64,000 bases of DNA. Origin: Xylophilus sp042867185 (GTDB lineage: Bacteria; Pseudomonadota; Gammaproteobacteria; Burkholderiales; Burkholderiaceae_C). The stretch's first letter is position 1; each line of letters opens with the position of its first letter. The notes beneath the pieces were generated by a model. That model did no database searches, was not told the DNA's origin, and was given only the letters and a program-made list of their open reading frames with translations. Positions 1 to 9,018 of this stretch are shown piece by piece. The stretch lies in the NCBI GenBank assembly GCA_042867185.1, contig JBHZQV010000002.1, forward strand, positions 62,001 to 126,000, in the 5' to 3' direction. Position numbers and translations under genes: made by a program.

Positions 1-1254
1 GACCTGAAGCTGGGGCTGATCGCCGTCGGCGGTTTCGCCGGCGCGGTGCTGCTCTTCGCCGCGCTGGCCTGGGTGGCGGTGCAGCTGCTGCGCCGCAGCG
101 TCAACGAGGTCACCGCGCCGCGCTGGCTGGTGCTGGCCACCCGGCAGATCTCGGCCCGGCCGGTGTACGCGGTGGTGCAGGTGAGCGCGCTTTCGGTCGG
201 GCTGCTGGCGCTGGTGCTGCTGGTGCTGCTGCGCACCGACCTCATCGGCAGCTGGCGCCAGGCCACGCCGGCCGATGCGCCCAACCGCTTCGTCATCAAC
301 GTGCAGCCCGACCAGGGCGACGCGTTCCAGAAAACGCTGCAGGAGGCCGGCGTGCGGAAGTACGATTGGTACCCGATGGTGCGCGGCCGGCTGGTCGCCA
401 TCAACGGCAAGGACACGGCGCCTGCCGACTATGCGGACGACCGCGCCAAGCGCCTGGTCGACCGCGAGTTCAACCTCTCCTACGCCGCCGAGGAGCCGCC
501 GCACAACCAGACCGTCGCCGGCGCCTGGACGGCCAACGAGCCCGGCGCGATCAGCGTCGAACAGGGCCTGGCCGATACGCTGAACCTGAAGCTGGGCGAC
601 ACCCTGCGCTTCGATATCGGCGGCCTGCAGAACGAGGCGAAGATCACCTCGCTGCGCAAGGTCGATTGGGGCTCGATGCGGGCCAACTTCTTCGCGATGT
701 ACCCGGTGGCGCAGATGCCCGACGTGCCCACCACCTTCCTGGCCGCCTACCGCGCGCCGGCCACCGCCGGCTTCGACAACGCCCTGGTGCGCCAGTTTCC
801 GAACATCACCAACGTGGATCTCTCCAGCACCCTGCTGCAGGTGCAGCGGGTGCTCGACCAGGTGATCCGCGCGGTCGAGTTTTTGTTCGCCTTCACCCTG
901 GCCGCCGGCCTGGTGGTGCTGTTCGCGGCCGTCACCGCCACCCGCGAGGAGCGGGCCAAGGAGTTCGCGATCATGCGCGCCGTCGGCGCCCGCGCCAGCC
1001 TGCTGCGCCAGGTGCAGCGCGCCGAGCTGGCCGGCGTCGGCCTGCTCGCCGGCTTTCTGGCCAGCACGGTGGCGATGGGCGTGGGCTGGGCGCTGGCCCG
1101 CTATGCCTTCGACTTCACCTGGACCGCCTCGCCCTGGGTGCCGCTGGCGGGCGCCCTGGCCGGCGCGGTGCTGGCGCTGGCCGCCGGCTGGTGGGGCCTG
1201 CGCGACGTGCTGCGCCGCCCGGTGGTCGAGACGCTGCGGCGGGCGGCCGACTGA
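1..1254 (+). CDS. ABC transporter permease, FtsX/YbbP-like (5' partial)
   Basis: The frame is open from the first base, so the N-terminus is outside the window; about 417 residues are visible. Hydrophobic segments lie near residues 4-30 and 57-80, followed by a soluble domain of about 210 residues, then segments near 293-312, 345-367 and 378-400. The cytoplasmic stretch EFAIMRAVGA after the third segment is the usual FtsX-fold signature. This is the second half of a YbbP-type permease, a family with two FtsX units that works with a YbbA/LolD-type ATPase in the inner membrane. The partner ATPase would lie upstream. The substrate cannot be read from the sequence; movement of lipophilic molecules is the family-based inference. 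Confidence 0.85.
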   Translation, partial: DLKLGLIAVGGFAGAVLLFAALAWVAVQLLRRSVNEVTAPRWLVLATRQISARPVYAVVQVSALSVGLLALVLLVLLRTDLIGSWRQATPADAPNRFVINVQPDQGDAFQKTLQEAGVRKYDWYPMVRGRLVAINGKDTAPADYADDRAKRLVDREFNLSYAAEEPPHNQTVAGAWTANEPGAISVEQGLADTLNLKLGDTLRFDIGGLQNEAKITSLRKVDWGSMRANFFAMYPVAQMPDVPTTFLAAYRAPATAGFDNALVRQFPNITNVDLSSTLLQVQRVLDQVIRAVEFLFAFTLAAGLVVLFAAVTATREERAKEFAIMRAVGARASLLRQVQRAELAGVGLLAGFLASTVAMGVGWALARYAFDFTWTASPWVPLAGALAGAVLALAAGWWGLRDVLRRPVVETLRRAAD

Positions 1255-1290
1255 GCGCGGCGGACGGGGCGGCCGCGGGGCCGCCCCCGT

Positions 1291-2034
1291 CTAGACCCCG
1301 CGCCCGAACGGAGAGCGGATGTCCGACAGGAACTGCTGCGCACGCGGGTGCTGCGGGCGTTCGAAGAATTCCTCCGGCGTGGCGCGCTCCAGCACACGGC
1401 CTTCGTCCATGAAGAGCACCCGGTCGGCCACCTCGCGGGCGAAACCCATTTCGTGGGTCACGCAGACCATGGTCATGCCGCCATGCGCCAGGTCGCGCAT
1501 GGTGACCAGCACCTCGCCCACCATCTCCGGATCCAGCGCGCTGGTGGGCTCGTCGAACAGCATCAGCGGCGGCTCCATCGCCAGCGCCCGGGCGATCGCC
1601 ACGCGCTGCTGCTGGCCGCCCGAGAGTTCGCTGGGCCAGGCCTGGGCCTTGTGGGCCAGGCCCACCCGCTCCAGCAGCGCCATGGCGCGCTCGGCCGCCT
1701 GCGGGCGGGTGAGCCCGCGCAGCTGCATCGGCGCCAGGGTGCAGTTCTGCAGCACGGTCAGGTGCGGGAACAGGTTGAACTGCTGGAACACGAAACCGAT
1801 GCCCGAGCGGAAGGCGTTCACGTCGAGCCCCGGCGCGTGGATGTCCTGGCCACCGACCCGGATACGGCCCGACTGGATCGCCTCCAGCCGGTTGAGGGTG
1901 CGGATCAGCGTCGATTTTCCCGAACCCGAGGGGCCGCACACCACAACCACCTCGCCGGTGCGGACGGCCTCGGTCACATCGACCAGCGCGTGGTAGCTGC
2001 CGTACCACTTGTTGACTTTTTCGAGTTCGATCAT
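1291..2034 (-). CDS. Polar amino-acid ABC transporter ATP-binding protein
   Basis: A 247-residue ATPase of the GlnQ/GltL family. Visible motifs are Walker A GPSGSGKS (34-41), Q-loop FQQFNLFP (83-90), ABC signature LSGGQQQR (137-144), Walker B LMLFDEP (157-163) and the switch histidine in CVTHEMGF (194). The ATG overlaps the stop of the upstream permease by 4 bases (ATGA), so the two are translationally coupled. It is the last gene of a four-gene uptake operon read right to left (binding protein, permease, permease, ATPase). It powers import of an amino acid, probably glutamate/aspartate or another polar type, but specificity is not readable from the ATPase. Confidence 0.95.
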   Translation of the reverse strand: MIELEKVNKWYGSYHALVDVTEAVRTGEVVVVCGPSGSGKSTLIRTLNRLEAIQSGRIRVGGQDIHAPGLDVNAFRSGIGFVFQQFNLFPHLTVLQNCTLAPMQLRGLTRPQAAERAMALLERVGLAHKAQAWPSELSGGQQQRVAIARALAMEPPLMLFDEPTSALDPEMVGEVLVTMRDLAHGGMTMVCVTHEMGFAREVADRVLFMDEGRVLERATPEEFFERPQHPRAQQFLSDIRSPFGRGV

Positions 2035-2741
2035 GCGGGCACCTTGGGGCTGGCGGTGGAGATGCCCCGGCGCGCCAGCCGGCGCTCCAGCCAGTAGGCC
2101 AGGCGCGACAAACCGAAGCACAGGACGAAGTAGGTGCCGCCCAGCACCAGGTAGATCTGCGCCGGTTTGGTGAACACCTGGGTGTTGATCTGGGTGGCGA
2201 TGAACGACACCTCCGCCAGGCCGATGATGTAGCCGAGCGAGGTTTCCTTGATGGTCGAGACGAACTGGTTCACCAGCGAGGGCAGCATGCTGCGCAGTGC
2301 CTGCGGCAGCACCACCCGGCGCATCGCGCGGCCGTAGCCCAGGCCCAGCGCACGGGCGGCTTCCATCTGGCCGCGCGGCAGGCCCTGGATGCCGGCGCGC
2401 ACGATCTCGGCCAGGTAGGCGGCATCGAAGACCACCAGCGCGATCAGCATGGTGGTGAACTGGTCGGTCTTCACGCCGGTCACGCTGGGCAGGAAGAAAT
2501 AGGCCCAGAAGATCACCATCAGCAGTGGCAGTCCGCGCACCCCGAACACGAACCCGGTCAACGGCCAGCGCAGCCAGCGCCACGGGCTCACCCGCGCCAG
2601 GCCCAGCACGATGCCCAGCGGCAGCGCCAGCACCAGCCCGCACGAGGCCAGCACCAGCGTCAGCGCCAGCCCGCCGAGCGGTCCGTTCGGGTACTGCCCG
2701 ATCAGGAAGTAGACCCAGTAGTCGTGGATGATCTGGAGCAT
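2031..2741 (-). CDS. Polar amino-acid ABC transporter permease (GltK-like)
   Basis: A 236-residue inner-membrane permease of the HisM/GltK family. The EAA loop, with ARALGLGYGRAMRRVVLPQA in the middle, is the contact site for the ATPase. I start at the ATG giving MLQIIHDYW, because the 18 residues encoded upstream lack family character. Several hydrophobic segments follow, the first just after the N-terminus. The stop overlaps the ATPase start. A 157-base gap separates it from the other permease on the 5' side, longer than usual within such an operon; I see no terminator in it. It probably forms a heterodimer with the permease at 2899-3594. Confidence 0.93.
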   Translation of the reverse strand: MLQIIHDYWVYFLIGQYPNGPLGGLALTLVLASCGLVLALPLGIVLGLARVSPWRWLRWPLTGFVFGVRGLPLLMVIFWAYFFLPSVTGVKTDQFTTMLIALVVFDAAYLAEIVRAGIQGLPRGQMEAARALGLGYGRAMRRVVLPQALRSMLPSLVNQFVSTIKETSLGYIIGLAEVSFIATQINTQVFTKPAQIYLVLGGTYFVLCFGLSRLAYWLERRLARRGISTASPKVPA

Positions 2742-2898
2742 CAGGGCTGCATCCTTGCACCACACGCTTTGGGCGGAATGCGACGCGCACCGCAAAGCCC
2801 AGGAACACCGTGGATCCGGCTCCGCCGGTCCGCGGGTGTTGCCCCCGGCGAGGGGGGAGGAGAAGCGACACGCAGTGCGCGCAGCCTGGGGGAGAGCT

Positions 2899-3594
2899 TC
2901 ATACCGTTCTGACAGGGAAGCGGTGGTGGTACCAGGTCGCCAGGCCGGTGATGGCCAGCGACACGGTCAGGTACGCCGCGCTCGCGAACGCGAAAGACTC
3001 GGCGCTCCGGAAGCTCGCGCTCTCGACCTGCCCGGCCTGGTACATCAGCTCGGCCACGCCGATCACGGTGGCGATCGAGGTGTTCTTCCAGAGGCTCAGC
3101 GTCTGCGAGACGAGTGGCGGCACCGTCACCCGCAGCGCCTGCGGCAGCACCACCCGGCGCATGGTGGCGAGGTAGCCGAAGCCCAGGGCGCGCCCGGCCT
3201 CGACCTGCACCACCGGAACCGCGCGGATGCCGCTGCGCAGGTCTTCCGCCATGAAGGCGGCGGTGTAGAGCGCCAGTGCGACCACCGCGCTGTAGGCCTC
3301 GATGCGGCCCGCATACAGCCGCGCCTTGATGCCGTCGGGCAGCAGCTCGGGCGCGCCGAAGTACCAGAAGAGCATGTGCGCCAGCAGCGGAATGTTGCGG
3401 ATCGACTCCACATAGGCGAATCCCAGCCAGCGCAGCGGCGCGAAGGGCGCCAGCCGCAGCAGCGCCACGGCCAGCGCGATCGGCAGCGCCAGCACCAGCG
3501 CGGCCGCCATCAGCTGCAGCGACAGCAGCAGGCCCGCGACCAGCATCTCGTGGTACTTGCCGGTGAGCAGCAAGGAATAGTCGAACAGGGGCAT
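2899..3594 (-). CDS. Polar amino-acid ABC transporter permease (GltJ-like)
   Basis: A 231-residue permease of the HisQ/GltJ family. The start is set at the ATG of MPLFDYSLLL; 15 upstream codons in frame are rich in Gly/Ala and look non-coding. The EAA loop (GRALGFGYLATMRRVVLPQA) is clear. It follows the periplasmic binding-protein gene by 58 bases and precedes the second permease, the standard gltI-gltJ-gltK-gltL order. With the GltK-like protein it should form the membrane channel of the importer. Residues that would fix the substrate are not known for this class. Confidence 0.93.
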   Translation of the reverse strand: MPLFDYSLLLTGKYHEMLVAGLLLSLQLMAAALVLALPIALAVALLRLAPFAPLRWLGFAYVESIRNIPLLAHMLFWYFGAPELLPDGIKARLYAGRIEAYSAVVALALYTAAFMAEDLRSGIRAVPVVQVEAGRALGFGYLATMRRVVLPQALRVTVPPLVSQTLSLWKNTSIATVIGVAELMYQAGQVESASFRSAESFAFASAAYLTVSLAITGLATWYHHRFPVRTV

Positions 3595-3652
3595 GGGGGC
3601 GACGGTACCACCGCCGCTCGGGAATGCGCCGGCGCGCACGCCGGAGCCGGGC

Positions 3653-4477
3653 TCAGTCGATCTTGTCGCTGTCGAACTTGAAGTCGCGTGTGGCGAAGCC
3701 CGACGCCGTGTCGGGGCCGTACCACTTGACGAAGATCTTCTGCGCCTCGCCCGATGCCTCCAGCGCGCGCAGCGTGTCGTCCACCGCCGCCTTCAGGCCG
3801 CTTTCGCCTTTCTTGATGCCGATGGCCAGGGCCTCGGTGCTCAGGTTCTGCTTGAGCACCAGGTACCGCGCCTTCTGCGGGCCCAGCTTGGCGTAGCTGC
3901 GCAGCAGCGCGGCCTCGTCGTCCACGTAGCCCACGCCCTTGCCCTGCTGCAGCGCCTGGAAGGCCTGCTGGCTCGTATCGAAGGTGACGACCTCGACGTT
4001 GGGCACCGCCTTGCGGATGTTCGGCTCCTGCGTGCCGCCGCGGATGGTCAGCACCTTCTTGCCGGCGAGCTGCGGCACCTCGGTGATGCCGCTGTCCTTC
4101 TTCACGAGGGCTTTCTGGCCGGTGACGAAGGTGGTGATCGAGAAATCGATCTGTGCCTCGCGCTCCTTGTTGTGGGTGAGGCCGGCGGCCACCAGGTCCA
4201 CATGGCCCTGCTGCAGTTCGGGGATGCGCGCGGCCACCGCGATCTGCTTGAGGACGGGCTTCACGCCGATCTTCTTGGCGATGGCGTTGACCAGATCCAC
4301 TTCGTAGCCGACGATCTGGCGCGTTTTCGGATCGACGAAGGTCGCCGGCTCGTCGGTGCCCAACACGCCGACGACCAGTTCGCCCTTCTTCTGGATGTCG
4401 GCCAGCTGGTCGGCGTGGGCCACACCCGATGCCGCGAACGCGGCGGCAGCCAGGGATGCAATCAAACGGAGGCGCAT
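3653..4477 (-). CDS. Amino-acid ABC transporter periplasmic substrate-binding protein
   Basis: A 274-residue precursor of family 3 extracellular solute-binding proteins. The N-terminus MRLRLIASLAAAAFAASG ending at AHA is a Sec signal peptide with cleavage near residue 22. The mature protein begins with DIQKKGELVVGVLGTDEPA, typical of the family, and keeps the family pattern YEVDLVNAIAKKIG and DLVAAGLTHNKER. The start is chosen at the ATG before the signal peptide; an in-frame ATG 36 codons upstream would destroy it. It heads the amino-acid uptake operon. Glutamate/aspartate-like or glutamine-like substrates are plausible but not proven. Confidence 0.93.
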   Translation of the reverse strand: MRLRLIASLAAAAFAASGVAHADQLADIQKKGELVVGVLGTDEPATFVDPKTRQIVGYEVDLVNAIAKKIGVKPVLKQIAVAARIPELQQGHVDLVAAGLTHNKEREAQIDFSITTFVTGQKALVKKDSGITEVPQLAGKKVLTIRGGTQEPNIRKAVPNVEVVTFDTSQQAFQALQQGKGVGYVDDEAALLRSYAKLGPQKARYLVLKQNLSTEALAIGIKKGESGLKAAVDDTLRALEASGEAQKIFVKWYGPDTASGFATRDFKFDSDKID

Positions 4478-4638
4478 GGTGTGTCTTTCTCTCTCAGGAT
4501 GCAACGAATGCCGAAGGCTAGAGGCGAACGGCAGGGGACGAGCATCGCATTTTTCATAATGAAGCTCGCCGAACGCGCTTGGCACGCCAGGATTCTCGCC
4601 CCGGGCGTTGGAGGCCGGTGAGCTGCCGGCGGCATGCT

Positions 4639-4700
4639 GCTATAAAAATGTATAGCTACCGGTCGGCGAACAGCAACGACCGCGGCTACTTTTCTTTCAC
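4639..4700 (+). repeat. Dispersed GCTAT/ATAGC element, copy A
   Basis: The core GCTATAAAAATGTATAGCTA is an inverted pair (GCTAT-N8-ATAGC), followed by a CCGGTCGGCG block and ending in a pyrimidine run CTACTTTTCTTTCAC. It lies in the 270-base gap between the amino-acid uptake operon and the haemoglobin gene. It shares core and tail with copies near 11.9, 32.7, 35.7, 44.3, 54.9 and 58.4 kb. Confidence 0.65.
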
Positions 4701-4747
4701 CTCTGGCGCGCTGTGCGGCGCGCCGCCACCCTTCGCCCTCCCACGCC

Positions 4748-5152
4748 ATGCAGATGCAGGACAAGCCCCCTTTCGCGACACCCTTCGAGTGGATCGGCGG
4801 TGAAGACAGGGTGCATGCCCTGGTCGAGCGCTTCTACGACCTGATGGACCTGGAGCCCGCCTACACCGAACTGCGCGCCGCCCACGGCCCCGGCCTGGCC
4901 CATGCGCGCGAACGGCTGTTCTGGTTCCTCTGCGGCTGGCTGGGCGGCCCGCAGTACTACACCGAGCGGGTCGGCCACCCGATGCTGCGCGCCCGGCACA
5001 TGCCGTTTTCCATCGGCATCAAGGAGCGCGACCAGTGGCTGGCCTGCATGGACCAGGCGATGGGCGAGACGGGCGTGCCGGAGGATCTGCGGACCCGGCT
5101 GAAGGCGAGCTTTTTCCAGACGGCGGACTGGATGCGGAACAAGGGGGTGTGA
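4748..5152 (+). CDS. Group II truncated haemoglobin
   Basis: A 134-residue globin of the 2-on-2 type, group II (TrHbO/YjbI-like). The family features are PFEWIGGEDRVHALVERFYD at the start, WLGGPQYYTERVGHPMLRAR with the GHPMLR block, the following His of RHMPF as the likely proximal haem ligand, and the conserved Trp of RDQWLACM (G8). Length matches the family. Such proteins bind O2 or NO, and roles in oxidative or nitrosative stress are inferred. Two ATGs lie two codons apart (ATGCAGATG); the first is used. It is monocistronic, with a copy of the dispersed element just upstream. Confidence 0.93.
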   Translation: MQMQDKPPFATPFEWIGGEDRVHALVERFYDLMDLEPAYTELRAAHGPGLAHARERLFWFLCGWLGGPQYYTERVGHPMLRARHMPFSIGIKERDQWLACMDQAMGETGVPEDLRTRLKASFFQTADWMRNKGV

Positions 5153-5216
5153 GCCCGCCCGCCATCCGTTAGCCTATGCCCTCCTCAGCTTTCACCGCGC
5201 ACCGCGCACCGCCCCC

Positions 5217-5621
5217 ATGAAGACCTCCACCGCTCTCGCCCTGATGCTCTCCGCCGCCTGCGCGCTGCCCCTGGCCGCCCAGGCCGAAGTGCTGCCCTCG
5301 GGCGTCAACATCGAGCATCTCAAGGTCGGCACCGGCGCCCAGCCCACGGCCGACAGCACGGTCAAGGTGCACTACCGCGGCACGCTGGCCGACGGCAAGG
5401 AGTTCGACAGCTCGTATAAGCGCGGCGAGCCGATCTCGTTCCCGCTCAACGGCGTGATCCCGTGCTGGACCGAAGGCGTGCAGAAGATGAAGGTGGGCGG
5501 CAAGGCCAAGCTGGTCTGCCCGCCGGCCACCGCCTACGGCTCGCGCGGCGCGGGCGGCGTGATTCCGCCCGGTGCCACCCTGACCTTCGAGATCGAACTG
5601 CTCGACGTCGCGGCCCGCTGA
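5217..5621 (+). CDS. Periplasmic FKBP-type peptidyl-prolyl cis-trans isomerase
   Basis: A 134-residue precursor. Residues 1-22 form a Sec signal peptide ending in AAQA. The rest is one FKBP domain: VKVHYRGTLADGKEFDSSY, then PISFPLNGVIPCWTEGVQKM, then GGVIPPGATLTFEIELLDV. All usual aromatic and hydrophobic pocket positions appear, including the Trp of CWTEG and the Tyr of ATAYGSRG. It should catalyse prolyl isomerisation during folding of exported proteins. It stands alone and converges with the hydrolase gene on the other strand. Confidence 0.93.
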   Translation: MKTSTALALMLSAACALPLAAQAEVLPSGVNIEHLKVGTGAQPTADSTVKVHYRGTLADGKEFDSSYKRGEPISFPLNGVIPCWTEGVQKMKVGGKAKLVCPPATAYGSRGAGGVIPPGATLTFEIELLDVAAR

Positions 5622-5664
5622 TCCCCGGCCGCCCGCGGGCGCGCCGTGGGCGGGCCGCGGCCGA

Positions 5665-7833
5665 TCAGGGCAGCACTGGCGTGGCCTGCGCCCGCTGGAT
5701 GCGCCGGTCGGCATCGCGCTGCAGCAGCAGGCGCTGCGCGACCAGCCCGTTGGCGGCGCCGGTCACCGCCGCCACGTAGCCCGCCTGGTTGCGGTAGAGC
5801 GATTCCAGCGACGGCCGGGTGTCGCCCGCCGCGATGCGGGCCGCCTCGGTCTTGTGGAAGGGCAGGTAGCCGCCCGACAGGTTCACCAGGTCGACGATGC
5901 CGGGCGCGGAGACGTAGTTGAACTCCAGGCTGGTGCCGAGCGGCACCTGCACGTCGACGTTGCGGATGCCGGCGCGCGGCAGGCCGGTGGCGGTGTCGAT
6001 CTGCGGCACCAGGATCGCGTAGTCGCGGCCCAGGTTGGCCGGCGGCAGTTGCGTCGCGATGCCCGACTCGTCCTGCGGCCGGTACTGCGGGCCGAAATCC
6101 AGCAGCGGGAAGTTGTTGAAGCGCGCCAGGTAATTGAAATCGGGCACCGCCGCACCGCTGCCGCCCGGGAACCGCACGCCCTTGATCGCCGGGAAGCGCA
6201 GCGCTGCGGGCCGCACCAGCGTGCCGTCGGCGATGCGCGGCACCTGGCTGGCGGGCGGCGCCACGCCCTGCACCGTCCAGTCGGCCAACGCCAGCATCAG
6301 CGCGCGGAAGGTGTCGGCGAAATCGACCATGTTGCCGGTCGGGTACACCGCATTGGCGGGCCGGTAGGCGATGCCCGCTTCCAGCCCGCCGGTGCCGCCG
6401 CCGTGCTGCGTGCCGGTGTAGTAGTAGACGCGGGCGTTGTCGGGCTGCACCAGGTCGCGGGTGCCCAGCGCGTCGTGCAGCACCGGCGAGCCCTGCAGCT
6501 GCCAGAACTCGGTGCCCGACAGGCCCAGGAAGTAGCGCGGGCAGGTGTTGGTGGCGGTGCAGCGCGCCATCACGCCGCCGCTGCGGCCCGAGACGGCGTC
6601 CTGGTAGTCGGCCGCCAGGCCGCGCGGCGCCGTCTGGCCGAAGGCGCTGTGGTCGGTGCGCAGGCCGCCGCCGCCGCCGGGCACCGCGAAGCGGGTGTTG
6701 ATGTTGGTCTGGCGCGCGGCCACGTGGGTGAACATGCCGTCGAACACCTTGCCGCCCGCCAGCGTCTCGTTGAAGCCCAGGTGCAGGAAGGTCTTGAGCG
6801 CGTTGCCCGACTGCGAGGTGCCCTGGCCGATGGTGCTGCGCACCGCGCCGGCCACCGGGTTGGGCGTGCCAGCCGCGTCGGCCTTGGCGTTGCGGAAGAA
6901 GTCGATCGTGTCGCGCAGCGCGGCCAGGCCGACGCCCATCACCTTCGGGTCCTGCGCGATGTAGCTGATCTCGTAGAGGCGGTCGGGCTGGAAGCCGCCG
7001 CGCAGGCAGACGCTGGTACCGCTGGGCGTGCCGGGGAAGGCGTTGGCGGCCTCGCAGGCCGCGAACTTCCAGTCGGCCGCCGGGATGGTGACGCGCGGGT
7101 CGGTCTCGTTGACGCGCGAGGTGAGCCGGTAGCCGGCGCCGGTGTTGTCGAGCGAGGCCGGCGGATACGGAATCATGCTGCCGTTGAAGGTGCCGCCCGG
7201 CAGGGCGAGCGACGGGCTGGCGGTGGCGGCGATCAGCTCGGCGACGTACGGGCCGGTGATGCTGCTGCCGTCGGCGTTGCGGGCCACCGGCACGTCGAGC
7301 GTCAGGCGCTGCGGCGAGCTCTTGGGCACGTCGCCCTGCCAGGCCGAGAAGAGCCAGACATAGCCCTGCTCGAAGTACACCGCGTCGCTGGGCGCGGCGG
7401 TGAGGTTGGGCATGGTCAGGATGTTGCCGCGGTTGGGCGCGTCGTAGCGCAGGATGCCGCCGGCCTTGCCCAGGTCCTTGGGCTTGAGCATCACGAAGTC
7501 GGCCTTGTACTCGACCATGCCGCGCGCATTGACCGGCGCCAGCGCCAGGTCCTGGATGATGGCGTTGTGCCGGTCGCGCGGGTCGACTTCGCCGCTCAGG
7601 GTGCCGGTGAGCTGCTCGTAGCTGCCCACGGCGCCGAAGCTGCCGGGCATGTCGGTGCGGGCGGTGATCGCCAGGTGCATGCGCGGCTGGGCGGTGGCGC
7701 CGCCGCCGCTGCCGGCACCGTCGTCGCTGCCGCCGCATGCGGCCAGCAGCAGGGCCAGGCCCAGGCCCGCCGGGCCGGCGGCACTTCGCAGATGTGTTCG
7801 CAGCTGTGGCCGCAGGTGTCGAATCGTCGTCAT
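5665..7833 (-). CDS. Large lipoprotein alpha/beta-hydrolase-domain protein
   Basis: A 722-residue precursor. A lipoprotein signal is visible: an Arg-containing N-terminus, a hydrophobic run, then LLLAACGG with Cys near residue 32. The body matches a large secreted family annotated as alpha/beta hydrolase domain-containing (PF20091-type). GQGTSQSGNALKTFLHLGFN holds a GTSQSG nucleophile elbow, and TGTQHGGGTGG is a candidate His region. Long insertions are normal for that family. It is the last gene of the AtuA-like operon, 128 bases after the Bug binding protein gene. Its substrate is unknown; ester or lactone hydrolysis in the same catabolic route is inferred. Confidence 0.8.
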   Translation of the reverse strand: MTTIRHLRPQLRTHLRSAAGPAGLGLALLLAACGGSDDGAGSGGGATAQPRMHLAITARTDMPGSFGAVGSYEQLTGTLSGEVDPRDRHNAIIQDLALAPVNARGMVEYKADFVMLKPKDLGKAGGILRYDAPNRGNILTMPNLTAAPSDAVYFEQGYVWLFSAWQGDVPKSSPQRLTLDVPVARNADGSSITGPYVAELIAATASPSLALPGGTFNGSMIPYPPASLDNTGAGYRLTSRVNETDPRVTIPAADWKFAACEAANAFPGTPSGTSVCLRGGFQPDRLYEISYIAQDPKVMGVGLAALRDTIDFFRNAKADAAGTPNPVAGAVRSTIGQGTSQSGNALKTFLHLGFNETLAGGKVFDGMFTHVAARQTNINTRFAVPGGGGGLRTDHSAFGQTAPRGLAADYQDAVSGRSGGVMARCTATNTCPRYFLGLSGTEFWQLQGSPVLHDALGTRDLVQPDNARVYYYTGTQHGGGTGGLEAGIAYRPANAVYPTGNMVDFADTFRALMLALADWTVQGVAPPASQVPRIADGTLVRPAALRFPAIKGVRFPGGSGAAVPDFNYLARFNNFPLLDFGPQYRPQDESGIATQLPPANLGRDYAILVPQIDTATGLPRAGIRNVDVQVPLGTSLEFNYVSAPGIVDLVNLSGGYLPFHKTEAARIAAGDTRPSLESLYRNQAGYVAAVTGAANGLVAQRLLLQRDADRRIQRAQATPVLP

Positions 7834-7961
7834 GTCCGTCTCCTGTCGTTGTGGTGAATGCAGGGGCGTGCGGGCGCCCCGCGCACGGAAGGACTCCGTG
7901 CGCGTGCCGCATGCCTGCGCTGCCGCCTGCGTGGTGCGGCGGCAGCCCGGGGAAAGCAGGT

Positions 7962-8936
7962 CTATTCGGGCTGGATGTTGGCCGCCTTCACGATGCGGCC
8001 CCACTTCTGCGATTCGGCCGACTGGAACTTGCCCAGTTCGTCGGGCGTGGTGGTGAAGACCTCGGTGCCGGTGGGCTCGTAGAAGGCGGTGCGGGCGGCG
8101 TCGCTTTTGGCGGCCTGCACCAGCAGCTCGTTCAGGCGCTTGACGACGGCGGGCGGCGTTTTGGCCGGTGCGTAGGCGGCGAACCAGTAGCCCATCTCGT
8201 AGCCGGGCACGCCGGCCTCGGCGATGGTGGGCACGTCGGGCGCCAGCGGCGAGCGGGCGGCGCCCGACATGCCCAGCGCCCGCAGCTTGCCGGCCTTGAC
8301 CTGCGGCAGGCCGGTGGCGGTGTCGGTGATCATGGTGTTGATCTGGCCGCCCAGCAGGTCGGTCACGCCCAGCGTGTTGCTCTTGTAGGGCACGTGCAGC
8401 AGCTGGATGTCCGCCATCTGCTGCAGCAGCTCGCCCGCCATCCGCGACGACGAGCTGCCGCTGCCGAAGCTGTACTTGCCCGGCTCCTTCTTGGCCAGCG
8501 CGATGAACTCGCCCACCGTCTTGGCCGGAAAGGCCGGGTTGACCACCATGATCTGCCCGCCCTTGCCCAGCGCGGTGATCGGCGCGAAATCCTTGACCGG
8601 GTCGTAGGGCAGCTTCTTGTAGAGGTGCTCGTTGGCGGCGTGGGTGGTGTTGGTGGTGATCAGCACGGTGTAGCCGTCGGCCGCGGCCTTGGCCACCTGC
8701 TGCGAGGCGATGAAGCCGCTGGCGCCGGCGCGGTTGTCGATCACCACCGCCTGCTTGGTTTCCGCGGTGATGCCGTTGGCCAGGGCCCGGGCGATCTGGT
8801 CGGTGGCGGTGCCGGCCGCGAAAGGCACGACGAAGGTGATCGGCTTGTCGGGAAAGGTCTGCGCGCCGGCCAGCGCGGGCAGCAGGCCGAGCGCGGCGAG
8901 GGCGGCCACGGCGGTGCGGCGGGTGGGGAAATGCAT
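7962..8936 (-). CDS. Bug-family (TctC-like) periplasmic solute-binding protein
   Basis: A 324-residue precursor of the Bug family, greatly expanded in Burkholderiales. A signal peptide (residues 1-25, ending AGA) precedes FPDKPITFVVPFAAGTATDQ, the typical opening, and VIDNRAGASGFIASQQVAKA, which carries the ligand carboxylate-binding loop. Such proteins bind carboxylates, amides or aromatic acids and usually serve TctAB transporters; no tctAB genes are in the window, as is common for Bug proteins. It sits between the AtuA-like pair and the hydrolase, so its ligand is probably a substrate or product of that pathway. Confidence 0.93.
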   Translation of the reverse strand: MHFPTRRTAVAALAALGLLPALAGAQTFPDKPITFVVPFAAGTATDQIARALANGITAETKQAVVIDNRAGASGFIASQQVAKAAADGYTVLITTNTTHAANEHLYKKLPYDPVKDFAPITALGKGGQIMVVNPAFPAKTVGEFIALAKKEPGKYSFGSGSSSSRMAGELLQQMADIQLLHVPYKSNTLGVTDLLGGQINTMITDTATGLPQVKAGKLRALGMSGAARSPLAPDVPTIAEAGVPGYEMGYWFAAYAPAKTPPAVVKRLNELLVQAAKSDAARTAFYEPTGTEVFTTTPDELGKFQSAESQKWGRIVKAANIQPE

Positions 8937-9018
8937 GGGGTGTCTCCTGTTATGAAATGGGTGGCGAAAGCAATACGGGAACCGAAAAACCGGGCTGCGC
9001 GGCCGACCGCCGCAGCGC

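Noticed and set aside
5854..7857. A 667-codon open frame opposite the lipoprotein hydrolase
   Set aside because: Antisense shadow of a high-GC gene; the composition is Arg/Gly/Ala/Val-rich with no family resemblance or ribosome site.
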